Shown: positions 16,858 to 25,879, counted from the first letter of the stretch. The stretch: DNA of 64,000 nt from an uncultured Oscillospiraceae bacterium (GCA_934512135.1 CAKSWT010000007.1:62001-126000); one strand, 5' to 3'. Notes: a model not told the origin generated them from the sequence alone. Numbers and translations are program-made.

Positions 16858-17358
16858 TTACACAACAGATTCCCTCTGGTCTTTCATTTTTCCATAGCCC
16901 AACATCCCGGGGAATCCCAGCTGCCGCAGGGCCTCATAGACCACAATGGCGGCGGAATTAGAGAGATTCAGGCTTCTGGCCTCCTCCCCCATGGGGATTT
17001 TCAGGCATCGCTGCCGGTGTTCCTCCAAAAAGGGCTCCGGGAGTCCCCGGGATTCCGGCCCAAACAGCAAAAAGTCACCGTCCTGGAACGATGCCTCTGT
17101 ATAGGCCCTGGGGGCCTTGGTGGTCAGCATCCACATGGACGCCCCGGAGTTTTTCTCCATAAAATCCTCCAGGCTGTCATAGATCACCACATCCAGCAGA
17201 TACCAATAGTCCAGCCCCGCCCGGCGAAGGGCCTTATCGGTGATCTCAAACCCCAGGGGGCGGATGAGATGAAGCCGGGCGCCGGTGGCGGCGCAGGTTC
17301 TGGCGATGTTTCCGGTATTCTGATGGATCTCCGGACAGACCAACACAACATTTAGCAT
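16858..17358 (-). CDS. trmL: tRNA (cytidine(34)-2'-O)-methyltransferase TrmL
   Basis: SPOUT-class methyltransferase that 2'-O-methylates the wobble base of tRNA-Leu species. Of 166 residues, family length. The N terminus MLNVVLVCPEIHQNTGNIAR is characteristic; knot motifs LLFGPESRGLP and LNLSNSAAIVVYEALRQ are present. The ATG at 17358 follows AAAGGGG; an in-frame upstream extension lacks homology. It heads the glycolytic run trmL-pgk-tpiA-eno. Confidence 0.93.
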   Translation of the reverse strand: MLNVVLVCPEIHQNTGNIARTCAATGARLHLIRPLGFEITDKALRRAGLDYWYLLDVVIYDSLEDFMEKNSGASMWMLTTKAPRAYTEASFQDGDFLLFGPESRGLPEPFLEEHRQRCLKIPMGEEARSLNLSNSAAIVVYEALRQLGFPGMLGYGKMKDQRESVV

Positions 17359-17404
17359 AGTATGCCCCTTTCCTGGGACCTCATTCCTGAAATCGGCTAG
17401 GACC

Positions 17405-17433
17405 ATTGTAAATCAATCCATTTTAAAATTCAA
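17405..17433 (-). promoter_or_regulatory. promoter of trmL-pgk-tpiA-eno
   Basis: Minus strand: TTGAAT (17433-17428), 17 bases, TACAAT (17410-17405). The transcript leader would be about 45 bases. The surrounding A/T-rich stretch contrasts with the GC-rich coding DNA. Confidence 0.65.
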
Positions 17434-17548
17434 GGAAAAAATTCGGTTTTTTCAATTTTTTTCTGAAAAAAACTGATTTTTTAATGTTTTCAATATCTCA
17501 TGACCTTTCAGACGTCTGATACAAGCTAGGCCGGTGGCAGGTTTTACC

Positions 17549-17577
17549 TTGCGGAGTTTTTCGAAACATAGTACAAT
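17549..17577 (+). promoter_or_regulatory. promoter of the HAD phosphatase gene
   Basis: TTGCGG (17549-17554), 17 bases, TACAAT (17572-17577), about 40 bases before the ATG. Confidence 0.6.
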
Positions 17578-17619
17578 AGGCCGGAATCCATCAAATCTGA
17601 CAGAAGGGACGGATGCCCA

Positions 17620-18276
17620 ATGGCACATCTTGCGATATTTTTCGATTTGGACGGGACCCTGACGGACTCCGGAGAGGGCATTATCAACTGCGCCCAGCTG
17701 GCGCTGCGGCACTATGGAATTCCCGCCGAGGACCGTCAGGCCCTGCGGGCCTTTGTGGGGCCGCCGCTTCGGGAGAGCTTCCCGAAATTCGGCGTTCCCC
17801 AGGACAAGGTGGAGGAGGCCATGGTGCTCTTCCGCAGCCGGTATTTCACCGTGGGAAAATTTGAAAACACCCCCTATCCCGGCATCCGGGCGCTGCTGGA
17901 GCAGCTTCGGGGCGACGGTTTCCCCCTCTATGTGGCCACCTCCAAGCCGGAGTCCACTGCGGTGGAGATTCTGGAGAAATTCCAGCTGGACGGCTTCTTC
18001 GCCCGAATCTGCGGCGCCACCATGGACAGCAGCCGGGACTCTAAGGAGGACGTGCTCCGGTATTTAATGGCCCAGCTGCCCCAGGGGCAGCCTGCCGTCA
18101 TGGTGGGCGACACCATCTACGACGTAACCGGTGCGGCAGCCTGTGGGCTTTCCACCATCGGCGTCAGCTGGGGCTATGGCAGTGTAGCGGAGATGGAGGC
18201 CGCAGGGGCCAAGGCCATCGTTGACTCTCCCCAGGCACTCTACCGGCTTCTTTCTCAACAATTCTCGGCCCTTTGA
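17620..18276 (+). CDS. HAD-family hydrolase, phosphoglycolate phosphatase-like
   Basis: Haloacid-dehalogenase phosphatase of 218 residues, subclass with an alpha-helical cap. Seen are motif I FFDLDGTLTDS (nucleophile and acid/base aspartates at residues 9 and 11), motif II ATSKPE, and motif IV MVGDTIYDVTGA. The closest general type is Gph/PGP. The substrate cannot be read; clean-up of phosphoglycolate or nucleoside monophosphates would be typical. Monocistronic with its own promoter, divergent from trmL. Confidence 0.88.
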   Translation: MAHLAIFFDLDGTLTDSGEGIINCAQLALRHYGIPAEDRQALRAFVGPPLRESFPKFGVPQDKVEEAMVLFRSRYFTVGKFENTPYPGIRALLEQLRGDGFPLYVATSKPESTAVEILEKFQLDGFFARICGATMDSSRDSKEDVLRYLMAQLPQGQPAVMVGDTIYDVTGAAACGLSTIGVSWGYGSVAEMEAAGAKAIVDSPQALYRLLSQQFSAL

Positions 18277-18331
18277 TCGAAGTTTGCTTCTCAATTGATA
18301 CGATTCTGAAATAATTGACATTGTTTTGTTC

Positions 18332-18370
18332 TTGACATTGTCCTGGCTCCGCGCAATACTATGGTATAAT
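18332..18370 (+). promoter_or_regulatory. promoter(s) of the aldo/keto reductase gene
   Basis: TTGACA (18332-18337), 17 bases, AATACT (18355-18360). A second, extended -10 (TGG-TATAAT, 18365-18370) overlaps, so two start sites are possible. Confidence 0.6.
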
Positions 18371-18437
18371 GTGTATTCTGTGAAGATCACTTCATATCTC
18401 CCACGGAATTAAATTCCATTGGAATGGAGGCTTTCCC

Positions 18438-19574
18438 ATGCGTTATCGTCCCTACCGCAGCACCGGGATCCGCACCTCTCTCCTGGGCATGGGCTGTATG
18501 CGTCTGCCCAATATTCATGGGGACCGGAGCCAAATCGATATCCCAAAGGCCGAGGAGATTCTGGACCTGGCCTATCAAAGCGGCATCAACTACTTTGACA
18601 CCGCCTATGTCTACGGCGACGGCGCCTCGGAGCGCGCCACCGGCAAGGCCCTGTCCAAATATCCCCGCGAAACCTACTACCTCACTGACAAAATGCCCGC
18701 CTGGCTGCTGAACACCAAGGAGGACGTGGCCCGTATTTTCCAGGAGGAGCTGGATCGGTGTGGTGTGGAGTACTTTGATTTTTATCTCTGCCACAACGTC
18801 AACGATGAGAGCATCCACCGGTTTACCGACCCGGAGCTGGGGGTAATTCCCTATCTGGAGGAGATGCAGCGCCAGGGGAAGATTCGCTATCTGGGCTTCT
18901 CCTCCCACGGTTCGCCGGAAACGCTGCGGAAATTTGCAGCCCTTCGGGACTGGGACTTTGCCCAGATCCAGCTGAACTACCTGGACTGGGAGCTCCAGCA
19001 GGCCAAGCAGCAGTATGAGATTCTGACGGAACGGGGCATTCCCGTGATGGTGATGGAACCCGTGCGGGGCGGCCGCCTGGCCTCCCTGTGTCCCGAGGCG
19101 GACGCACTGCTGAAGGCCCTTCGGCCGGAGCTGTCCATTGCCTCCTGGGCCCTGCGCTTTGTGGCGGACCTGCCCAATGTACAGGTGGTCCTCAGCGGCA
19201 TGAGCACCCTGGAGCAGCTCCGGGACAATCTGGGCACCTTCTCCCAGGAAAACCCGCTAACCCCGGAGGAGCGGCACACCCTGGAGGAGGCCCTGTCTCT
19301 GTTCCGGAAAAAGTTCACCATTCCCTGCACCGGCTGCGGCTACTGCTCCGGCTGTCCCATGGAGCTGCACATTCCGGAGTTCCTGAAGGCCTACAACGAA
19401 TATCTGATCTCCGGCTCTCCCATGGCCCTGGATTCTGTGCTGGCCGTTCCGGGAGACCAGCAGCCAAAGGCCTGCGTGGGCTGCAACCAGTGCGCCGAGC
19501 ACTGCCCCCAGCACATCGACGTGCCGAAATGCATGATGGAGCTGGCCCGGACCCTGCATCAGCGGGACCCCTGA
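18438..19574 (+). CDS. aldo/keto reductase with C-terminal two-cluster ferredoxin domain
   Basis: Cytoplasmic oxidoreductase of 378 residues. The N-terminal 280 residues are an AKR barrel, with the catalytic tyrosine in FDTAYVYG, a lysine in TDKMP and the HNVNDES region. The C-terminal part carries cysteine clusters CTGCGYCSGCP (about 297-307) and CVGCNQCAEHCP (about 345-356), a 2x[4Fe-4S] arrangement. This fusion class is common in anaerobes and may take electrons from ferredoxin rather than NADPH. Substrate unknown. Single gene with its own promoter. Confidence 0.9.
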   Translation: MRYRPYRSTGIRTSLLGMGCMRLPNIHGDRSQIDIPKAEEILDLAYQSGINYFDTAYVYGDGASERATGKALSKYPRETYYLTDKMPAWLLNTKEDVARIFQEELDRCGVEYFDFYLCHNVNDESIHRFTDPELGVIPYLEEMQRQGKIRYLGFSSHGSPETLRKFAALRDWDFAQIQLNYLDWELQQAKQQYEILTERGIPVMVMEPVRGGRLASLCPEADALLKALRPELSIASWALRFVADLPNVQVVLSGMSTLEQLRDNLGTFSQENPLTPEERHTLEEALSLFRKKFTIPCTGCGYCSGCPMELHIPEFLKAYNEYLISGSPMALDSVLAVPGDQQPKACVGCNQCAEHCPQHIDVPKCMMELARTLHQRDP

Positions 19575-19592
19575 AACAGCCATCTCATATTC

Positions 19593-19621
19593 TTGACTTT
19601 CCCATTATGCAACCCTATAAT
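19593..19621 (+). promoter_or_regulatory. promoter of the LCP gene
   Basis: TTGACT (19593-19598), 17 bases, TATAAT (19616-19621); near consensus. Confidence 0.75.
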
Positions 19622-19677
19622 AATGTCTATTGAACCAACTGGGTGTTTCCAACTCTTTAATTTACAGGAATGATACT

Positions 19678-21153
19678 ATGAAATTATTCGGCAATTCTCA
19701 CTCAAAAAAGCTCAACCCCTCCGGGGATCCGTCTGATACCCCGACATCCACCCAGAGCTCCGGCAAAGCCATTGGTCGGCGCATTTCGGCATTTTTCCAG
19801 GGTCTCTCCAATCGCGGGCTGATGATCTTCTGTGCCGTTTGCTCCGCGGTGGTGGTTCTGGCGGCTGCGGCCCTGTGCGTCAACTACTTCCTGGACCTCA
19901 TCAACTACCAGGCGGCCAACAGCGACTACTTTGCCACCGTCAAGGCCGGCGAGGCCCTTCCCGAGGAGAGCCCCATCAACTCCAAGCTGGCGGCGCTGGA
20001 CGCTGCGGAGGCAGCCTCCTCTCTGGAGGCAAGCCCGGAGGAGCTGGCCAAGTGGAACGAGCATCTGAATGCGGTGGTCTCCGACGACTCCACCTATCAG
20101 GTTCCCATTTCCGAGGACGTCTACAACATTCTGCTGGTCGGCTCCGACACCCGTGTCTCCGGCGCAGTAGGCCGCTCTGACGCCATGATCCTGGTGTCCA
20201 TCAACCAGAAAACCGAGACTATCTATCTCACCAGCTTTCTGCGGGACTGCTATGTTCACATCCCGGACTACGGCAACACCCGGCTGAATCACGCCTTCGC
20301 CTATGGCGGCCCCGATCTCCTGGAGGAGACGCTGGAGGAGAACTTTAAGGTCCATGTAGATCGGTATGTGGCCGTAGACTTCTACTCCTTTATGGACGTC
20401 ATTGACACCTTGGGAGGCGTTTGGCTCAACGTCACCGACGACGAGCGGGAAATCACCAACGACTACATCTGGTCCATGAACAATCTCATGGACGAGGAGT
20501 GGAGCAGTGACTATCTCTGGTCCTCCGGCTGGCAGAAGCTCAACGGCAAGCAGGCCCTCTGCTACGCCCGAAACCGGTATACCGGCAACGACTATGAGCG
20601 GACCCAGCGCCAGCGGACCATTATCAGCCAGATCATTGCAGGCGCCATGAGCGCCTCCCCGGCCACCCTGGTGGACCTGGCCCAGGTCATTCTGCCCCAG
20701 ATCACCACGGATATGGAAAAATCCCAGATTCTCTCCTACGCCGCCAACATTGGCGCCTATCTCAACTACGACGTGGTGTCCCAGCAGATTCCCGCCGCCG
20801 GTACCTACTCCGGCGCCACCATTGACGGCATGAGCGTCATCAGCCTGGATCTGGACGACAACATTGAGTATCTCCAGGGCACCATTTACGCCGGCACCGA
20901 GTACGGCTTCCCCATCCAGGAAACCCAGGACGCCGCGGATTATGACACCACCGGCTATACCGAGGAGGAGGACGAAACCGACTCCAAGCCCTCGGCCAGC
21001 GCCTCCCCGAAGCCCAGCGCCTCTGCAAAGCCCAGTGCTTCCGCAAAGCCCAGTGCCTCCCCGAAGCCCAGCGCTTCCGCAAAACCCAGCGCCTCTGCAA
21101 AGCCCTCGGCCAGCTCGAAGTCCTCCGCCGGAGTGACCACCACCGGAGACTGA
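19678..21153 (+). CDS. LytR-CpsA-Psr (LCP) family wall-polymer ligase
   Basis: Membrane-anchored phosphotransferase family that attaches teichoic acids or capsule polymers to peptidoglycan. Of 491 residues: a cytoplasmic head of about 45, one transmembrane helix at about 47-72, a linker, and the LCP domain at about 155-340 with NILLVGSDTR, SDAMILVSIN, LTSFLRDCYVHIP, LNHAFAYGG and the arginine motif CYARNRYTGNDYERTQRQR. The C-terminal 60 residues are a low-complexity repeat of PSASAKPSAS type, likely a wall-spanning linker. ATG 19678 has only a weak GGAAT upstream, but homology to the charged N terminus starts here. Own promoter and terminator; the LTA-synthase-like gene follows. Confidence 0.9.
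   Translation: MKLFGNSHSKKLNPSGDPSDTPTSTQSSGKAIGRRISAFFQGLSNRGLMIFCAVCSAVVVLAAAALCVNYFLDLINYQAANSDYFATVKAGEALPEESPINSKLAALDAAEAASSLEASPEELAKWNEHLNAVVSDDSTYQVPISEDVYNILLVGSDTRVSGAVGRSDAMILVSINQKTETIYLTSFLRDCYVHIPDYGNTRLNHAFAYGGPDLLEETLEENFKVHVDRYVAVDFYSFMDVIDTLGGVWLNVTDDEREITNDYIWSMNNLMDEEWSSDYLWSSGWQKLNGKQALCYARNRYTGNDYERTQRQRTIISQIIAGAMSASPATLVDLAQVILPQITTDMEKSQILSYAANIGAYLNYDVVSQQIPAAGTYSGATIDGMSVISLDLDDNIEYLQGTIYAGTEYGFPIQETQDAADYDTTGYTEEEDETDSKPSASASPKPSASAKPSASAKPSASPKPSASAKPSASAKPSASSKSSAGVTTTGD
20989..21137 (+). repeat. in-frame Pro-Ser-Ala-Lys coding repeat of the LCP gene
   Basis: About eight units of 18 bases, each ending AAGCCC and encoding a KPSASA-type hexapeptide. Third-position differences between units (AGC/AGT, GCC/GCT, AAG/AAA) limit slippage but length variation between strains is likely. 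Confidence 0.8.
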
Positions 21154-21166
21154 CTTTCATTCCCTC

Positions 21167-21200
21167 GGCCGCACCGTCTGATCGACGGTGCGGCCTTTTT
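21167..21200 (+). terminator. intrinsic terminator of the LCP gene
   Basis: Stem GGCCGCACCGTC with its complement, short loop, then TTTTT at 21196-21200. Confidence 0.9.
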
Positions 21201-21233
21201 CCGTGAAAAATTTCTTAATTTTTCGGGGGATTC

Positions 21234-21262
21234 TTGCATTTTACCTGGATCTGCTGTATGAT
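21234..21262 (+). promoter_or_regulatory. promoter of the LTA-synthase-like gene
   Basis: TTGCAT (21234-21239), 17 bases, TATGAT (21257-21262), 70 bases before the ATG. Confidence 0.65.
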
Positions 21263-21331
21263 ATGCCGTGCATTTACTTGGATTTTACCCATATTTCGAT
21301 AAATCCACAACCCCAGGAAAGGAGCTAAATC

Positions 21332-24073
21332 ATGTCCGAACACACTACGCCGACTTCGGAACTTCAGGATTCCACGGCGTCCGAGGAGGTCCTCTCTCCC
21401 AATCAGCCTGCCGCTGACCCCAGCACGGAGGCCTCCGATTCTTCTAAAGAACGCAGCAAAATGCCCCTGACCGGCCCGGTCCTCCGCAGGACCCTGTGGC
21501 GGGAATGGCGGGGAAGCCTGCTGCTGTTCTGCGTTATCAGTATATATACCGAGGTCTGTCTCCATCTGTGCGTCTACCACAGCCTGGACAGCCGCATTCT
21601 CTATCCAATCTTATTCGCCTTGATCGGCGGCGTTTTCTGCTCTCTGGTTACCGCCCCGCTGCCAAAGCTCCCGGGCCGGATCCTGTCTGTGATCTTAATT
21701 GTAGCCCAGGTACTCTTTGCCGAGGTCCAGCTGGTCTATCACGCCATCTTCGGCAACTTTATGCCCATCAGCCAGGTGCAGATGGGAGACGGCGTTGTGA
21801 CAAACTTCGGCCGCCAGATCCTGTACGGAATCGGTCAAAATCTTCTTCCCATCATTCTGCTGCTGGTTCCCATTGCGGCGGTGGTCCTGGTACTGATCTT
21901 CCGGAAAACCCCTCGCCATCGCCTTCGCTGGAAACAGGAGCTGACCTCTCTGGGTGTTCTGGCCGGGGCCCTTTGCCTGACCTTTGGTCTGATGCTCACC
22001 GGCCGGGGAGAGACCTTCTCCGTCTATGAGATCTTCACCAATGTCAACACCTCCACCGACACCAGCTATAAAAACGTCGGCATGCTGGCCACCACCGGCC
22101 AGGAGCTGAAGTATATGCTGCTGGGGGTGGGGGATGCGGATGTGGAGTTCAACAGCGTCTCCCTGGGCACCACCACCAAGCCGGAGAAATACTCCAGCCG
22201 GGAGTACAACGTTCTGGAGGACATTGACTTCCAGAAGCTCGCAGCGTCCACCCAGGACGAGACGTTAATTGGTCTGGACACCTATCTCTCCACTGTGGTT
22301 CCCACCCGGAAAAACGACTATACCGGCCTTTTGGAGGACTATAACCTTATCACCATCTGCGCAGAGTCCTTCTGCCCCTATTTTATCAGCGAAGAGCTTA
22401 CCCCCACACTCTACGAGATGACCCAGACGGGAATCCTCTTCCACAACTACTACGGTACCTTCCAATCCGTTACCACCAACGGCGAATACACCATGTGCAT
22501 GGGGCTCTATCCCGACATGTCCCGCACCAAGACCTCCTCCAGCTTTGACGTTTCCGGCTCCAACTATATTCCCTTCTGCCTGGGCAACGCCCTGAAGGAG
22601 GAGGGATACCAGACCTGGGCCTACCACAACTACATCGGGGACTTCTATAATCGGAACATCACCCACGTCAATATGGGCTACACCTTTAAGGCGGCGGATT
22701 CCGGCCTGAACATTCAGGTGGACTGGCCCTCCTCGGATCTTGAAATGATGGAGGCCTCCGTGGACGACTACATCGACAGCGACGGCCCATTCCACGCCTA
22801 CTATATGACCTTCAGCGGCCACTATCAGTACTCCTGGGACAACGCCATGAGCGCCAAGAACCGGGACAAGGTGGAAAACCTCCCCTATTCCGACCCGGTA
22901 AAGGCCTATATTGCCTGTAACCTGGAGCTGGAATACGCACTGGAATACCTGACCCAGCGTCTGGAGGAGGCCGGCATTGCCGACAAGACCTGCATTGTCC
23001 TCACCAACGACCATTATCCCTACGGTCTGACCGAGGAGGAGTACAACGAGCTGGCAGGCCGGGAGCTGGATACCACCTTTGAAAAGTACCGCAACTCCTT
23101 TATCTGCTATGTGCCCGGACTCCGGGAGAACATCGACGTGGATGACTACTGCTCCACCGCCGATATTCTTCCCACCCTTCTGAACCTTTTCGGGGTGGAC
23201 TATGACTCCCGCCTGCTCACCGGCACTGACGTGCTGTCCAACGGCGTCCATGTGGCGGTGCTATCCGACGAGTCCTTTATCACCAAGGATTTCCGCTTCG
23301 ACGCCGGCACGGAAACCGTCATTCCCACCAGAGAAAATGCGGAGATCAGTGAGGATACGCTGAACATGTACCGGCTGTATGTGGACAACAAGTTTAAAAT
23401 CTCCACGGATATTCTCAACAGCGACTACTATGCCCATGTGTTCCAAAGAGAGTCCAAGGCGCACACCCTGGAGGATACCGTGGTGTTCAGCGACATCACC
23501 AGCATCTTCAATCAGGCCAGCGTCCTGTATATGTACCGCAACGGCTATGTGGATCCGGAGAGCGAGGATACCTTCGGCGGAAAGGCCGTGGCCACACTGG
23601 GCGAATTTGTCGACGTGCTCTACCGCATTTCCCAGCGGCCGAAGGCCTCCAACGCCGCACTGCCGGAGGGCTATGAGGACGAGGACTTCAACGGCTCCGT
23701 CTATCCCTACTATGACGCGGTGTGCTGGGCCTGGGAGAATGGCCTCATTCTGGATGAGGACCGATATACCAGCTACAAGAATAGCGTGGACTACCGCACG
23801 GCGGCGCTTATCATCTATCGCTACGCCCAACTGTCCGGGGTAGACACCACCATTGCCGATCCGGAGCTGCTGGCCCAGCGCATGGAGGAGAACCCACGGC
23901 TGACCCAGGAGACGGTGGAGGCCATGATCTGGTGCGATCAGTGCAACATCACCACCCGGGACAGCGAGCTTGACGAGCTGTTTGCCAACTACAACACCCG
24001 CCTGAGCCGCTATCAAATGACCTCCTTCCTGTTCTATCTCTGCACCTATGAGCTGGATTTGAACAATCAATAA
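21332..24073 (+). CDS. LTA synthase/phosphoglycerol transferase-like enzyme with SLH-like C terminus
   Basis: Membrane enzyme of 913 residues. After a 45-residue polar head come five hydrophobic segments (to about residue 225), then an extracellular sulfatase-fold domain with the metal glutamate in ITICAESF (about 340), the nucleophile-threonine region SVTTNGEYTMCMG (about 377-389) and the TNDHYP metal motif (about 558). This is the LtaS architecture, so polyglycerol-phosphate or phosphoglycerol transfer to a glycolipid or wall glycan is expected. Residues about 748-913 are extra and resemble S-layer-homology repeats: YYDAVCWAWENGLI followed by RTAALIIYRYAQL. Known LtaS proteins end after the sulfatase domain. 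ATG 21332 follows AAAGGAG. Own promoter and terminator. Confidence 0.88.
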   Translation: MSEHTTPTSELQDSTASEEVLSPNQPAADPSTEASDSSKERSKMPLTGPVLRRTLWREWRGSLLLFCVISIYTEVCLHLCVYHSLDSRILYPILFALIGGVFCSLVTAPLPKLPGRILSVILIVAQVLFAEVQLVYHAIFGNFMPISQVQMGDGVVTNFGRQILYGIGQNLLPIILLLVPIAAVVLVLIFRKTPRHRLRWKQELTSLGVLAGALCLTFGLMLTGRGETFSVYEIFTNVNTSTDTSYKNVGMLATTGQELKYMLLGVGDADVEFNSVSLGTTTKPEKYSSREYNVLEDIDFQKLAASTQDETLIGLDTYLSTVVPTRKNDYTGLLEDYNLITICAESFCPYFISEELTPTLYEMTQTGILFHNYYGTFQSVTTNGEYTMCMGLYPDMSRTKTSSSFDVSGSNYIPFCLGNALKEEGYQTWAYHNYIGDFYNRNITHVNMGYTFKAADSGLNIQVDWPSSDLEMMEASVDDYIDSDGPFHAYYMTFSGHYQYSWDNAMSAKNRDKVENLPYSDPVKAYIACNLELEYALEYLTQRLEEAGIADKTCIVLTNDHYPYGLTEEEYNELAGRELDTTFEKYRNSFICYVPGLRENIDVDDYCSTADILPTLLNLFGVDYDSRLLTGTDVLSNGVHVAVLSDESFITKDFRFDAGTETVIPTRENAEISEDTLNMYRLYVDNKFKISTDILNSDYYAHVFQRESKAHTLEDTVVFSDITSIFNQASVLYMYRNGYVDPESEDTFGGKAVATLGEFVDVLYRISQRPKASNAALPEGYEDEDFNGSVYPYYDAVCWAWENGLILDEDRYTSYKNSVDYRTAALIIYRYAQLSGVDTTIADPELLAQRMEENPRLTQETVEAMIWCDQCNITTRDSELDELFANYNTRLSRYQMTSFLFYLCTYELDLNNQ

Positions 24074-24078
24074 GCGCA

Positions 24079-24120
24079 AATCCGCCTGCCGGCACTCCGG
24101 CAGGCGGATTTTTCTGTTTT
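24079..24120 (+). terminator. intrinsic terminator of the LTA-synthase-like gene
   Basis: Fourteen-base stem AATCCGCCTGCCGG with complement, four-base loop, then a T-rich tract to 24120. Confidence 0.92.
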
Positions 24121-24211
24121 TTTCGTTTTCCCGTGACACTTACACCCGCAAAACCGTTATCTCCATGAACGCACCGCGGGGCGCGTGCCCAACCAGGAAA
24201 GGAGGATGCCC

Positions 24212-24658
24212 TTGATCCAGCAGCTGTATGAAGCTCTGTACCAGGAGCTGATCCGCTATTTCACCGGCAGAACCGGCAGCTCCGCCGCTGCGGAGGACAT
24301 TGTCCAGGAGACGTTTCTTCGGGCGCTGGCCCACACGGATCAGCTGGAAACCATGACACTGCCTCAGTGCCGCGCCTGGCTCTACCGCACAGCAAAGAAC
24401 CTGTCGGTGGATCAGTACCGCCGGCAAGTCCCGCACCAGGGATCTCCCCCGGACACCGGAGCCGAAACCGATTTTTCCGGCGTAGAGGTGGCCCAGCTTA
24501 TTGGCCGCCTGTCTCCTCAGGACCAGGCCATTTTTTCCCTGCGCCACATCAGCGGCTATAATGCCACGGAAATCGGTGCCATGCTGGGGATGAAGCCCTC
24601 CCATGTCCGTATGCGGCTGAAGGCCGCCCGAACGATTTTGATGAAGGAGCTGAACTGA
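24212..24658 (+). CDS. RNA polymerase sigma factor, sigma-70/ECF type
   Basis: Small sigma factor (148 residues from the TTG start). Region 2 is recognisable by AAAEDIVQETFLRALAHTD and CRAWLYRTAKNLSVDQYRR; region 4 by LSPQDQAIFSLRHISGYNATEIGAMLG and a helix-turn-helix VRMRLKAARTILMKEL. TTG 24212 is preferred because AAAGGAGG ends six bases before it; the ATG at 24206 directly abuts the Shine-Dalgarno and GTG 24185 is a longer alternative. No anti-sigma factor of the usual zinc-binding type is adjacent. The next gene starts one base after the stop, so the two are translationally linked. Confidence 0.85.
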   Translation: MIQQLYEALYQELIRYFTGRTGSSAAAEDIVQETFLRALAHTDQLETMTLPQCRAWLYRTAKNLSVDQYRRQVPHQGSPPDTGAETDFSGVEVAQLIGRLSPQDQAIFSLRHISGYNATEIGAMLGMKPSHVRMRLKAARTILMKELN

Positions 24659-24659
24659 T

Positions 24660-25826
24660 ATGAACCTTACCATCAACTGCGCACTCTGCGATATGCGCAA
24701 GCTCACCCAGGAGGTGCTGGACGCCTATTCCGTAATTACCGTCAACTGCGCCAGCGTCATTTCCTCCCCGGCCACCCAGTCTCTGCTGGCCGGACACCCC
24801 GTAGTCATGAATGCAGGCAATATTTTGTCCATTCCCGAAGATTGGGAAGTCATCACCAGAAACGGCAGCGTCACCATTGACGGCAGCGCCATTCCCGAGG
24901 CCCCCGTATTCCTCCAGGTCAACGGCACACTGATCCTCCGTCCGGAGGCGGCCCCGGCTCTGGCACAGTACCGGCACATTGATGTCAACGGCCTGGTTCT
25001 CTGCCCGGATTGCCTCGCCGGCATTATGTCCCGGATCTCCGTCAACGGCCGCAGCGAGATCTATCCAAAGGACGCCGTCCTGCTGGACCGCCGTTTTCAG
25101 TTGGATCAGATCTTTGCCCTTCGCGCAAAGCCCGGCACATACTTCCTTCCCAATATGCTCGTTGCCATGGATTCTCGGGTGGATTTAAAGCAGCTCCGGG
25201 CTAAAGGCGTCACCATACTCACCGACCGGGTCCTTACCACCCAGAGCATGGTGGAGGACCTTTTGCCGCTGGTGCCGGACAGTGCCACCGTAACCGTCGT
25301 CCCCGACGGTACCCGCTACCTTGCCGATGACCTAATCCTTGACGCTCTGGCGGTCAAAAAATACGGCCCCCGGCTCTATGTCAGCGGTGACGTGAGAATT
25401 CCCGCTCCTGGAGCGGAGGCCCTTCGCCAGATGAAATATCTGTATATCAACGGAGATCTCGCCGCCCCGGAGGCTCTGGCCGATTTGATCTTAGATTCCG
25501 GCATCTGCTATGACGAGCTTCATCTGGAGCCGGACTTCTCCGGACTCTGGATCCGGAACCAGGCAGATGTGCTTGTGGATGCAGCCCTGCTCCGCGGCCA
25601 CCCGGAGGGAATCCGGATCACCGATTGCACCTCCGTCACGCTGACCGAGGACGTGACCACTGATCTGCTGGAGCCCCTTTCCATTGCCGACTGCGGTATG
25701 GTTTCCTGCTCAGAGGCCCTCCAGGCTGTTTTGGCTCTGCACTGCCAGGACGTGGGACGGATTGGTCCTGCCCGGGAGGATCCCTCCCAGAACGCTGTAA
25801 TCAACACCGCCAAATACGTCTTTTAA
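24660..25826 (+). CDS. protein of unknown function with repetitive beta-rich pattern
   Basis: I do not recognise a named family with certainty. The 388-residue protein has no signal peptide and no transmembrane helix. It starts with a CALCDMRKL cysteine pair and then shows irregular repeats of about 20-25 residues built on a hydrophobic-N-G-hydrophobic core (LQVNGTLIL, IDVNGLVLC, ISVNGRSEI, LYVSGDVRI, LYINGDLAA), suggesting a beta-solenoid. A second cysteine pair CPDC lies at about 119-122. It is coupled to the sigma factor and might regulate it or be its structural client; both are guesses. A bidirectional hairpin follows. Confidence 0.7.
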   Translation: MNLTINCALCDMRKLTQEVLDAYSVITVNCASVISSPATQSLLAGHPVVMNAGNILSIPEDWEVITRNGSVTIDGSAIPEAPVFLQVNGTLILRPEAAPALAQYRHIDVNGLVLCPDCLAGIMSRISVNGRSEIYPKDAVLLDRRFQLDQIFALRAKPGTYFLPNMLVAMDSRVDLKQLRAKGVTILTDRVLTTQSMVEDLLPLVPDSATVTVVPDGTRYLADDLILDALAVKKYGPRLYVSGDVRIPAPGAEALRQMKYLYINGDLAAPEALADLILDSGICYDELHLEPDFSGLWIRNQADVLVDAALLRGHPEGIRITDCTSVTLTEDVTTDLLEPLSIADCGMVSCSEALQAVLALHCQDVGRIGPAREDPSQNAVINTAKYVF

Positions 25827-25840
25827 GGGTACGCAAAGCG

Positions 25841-25866
25841 GGGGCGCGGCAAAATTGCCGCGCCCC
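25841..25866. terminator. bidirectional hairpin between convergent genes
   Basis: Ten-base stem GGGGCGCGGC with complement around AAAATT. It lies between the ends of the unknown gene (plus) and the ABC exporter gene (minus). T tracts are short on both sides. Confidence 0.6.
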
Positions 25867-25879
25867 TAGCTTTTCCATT

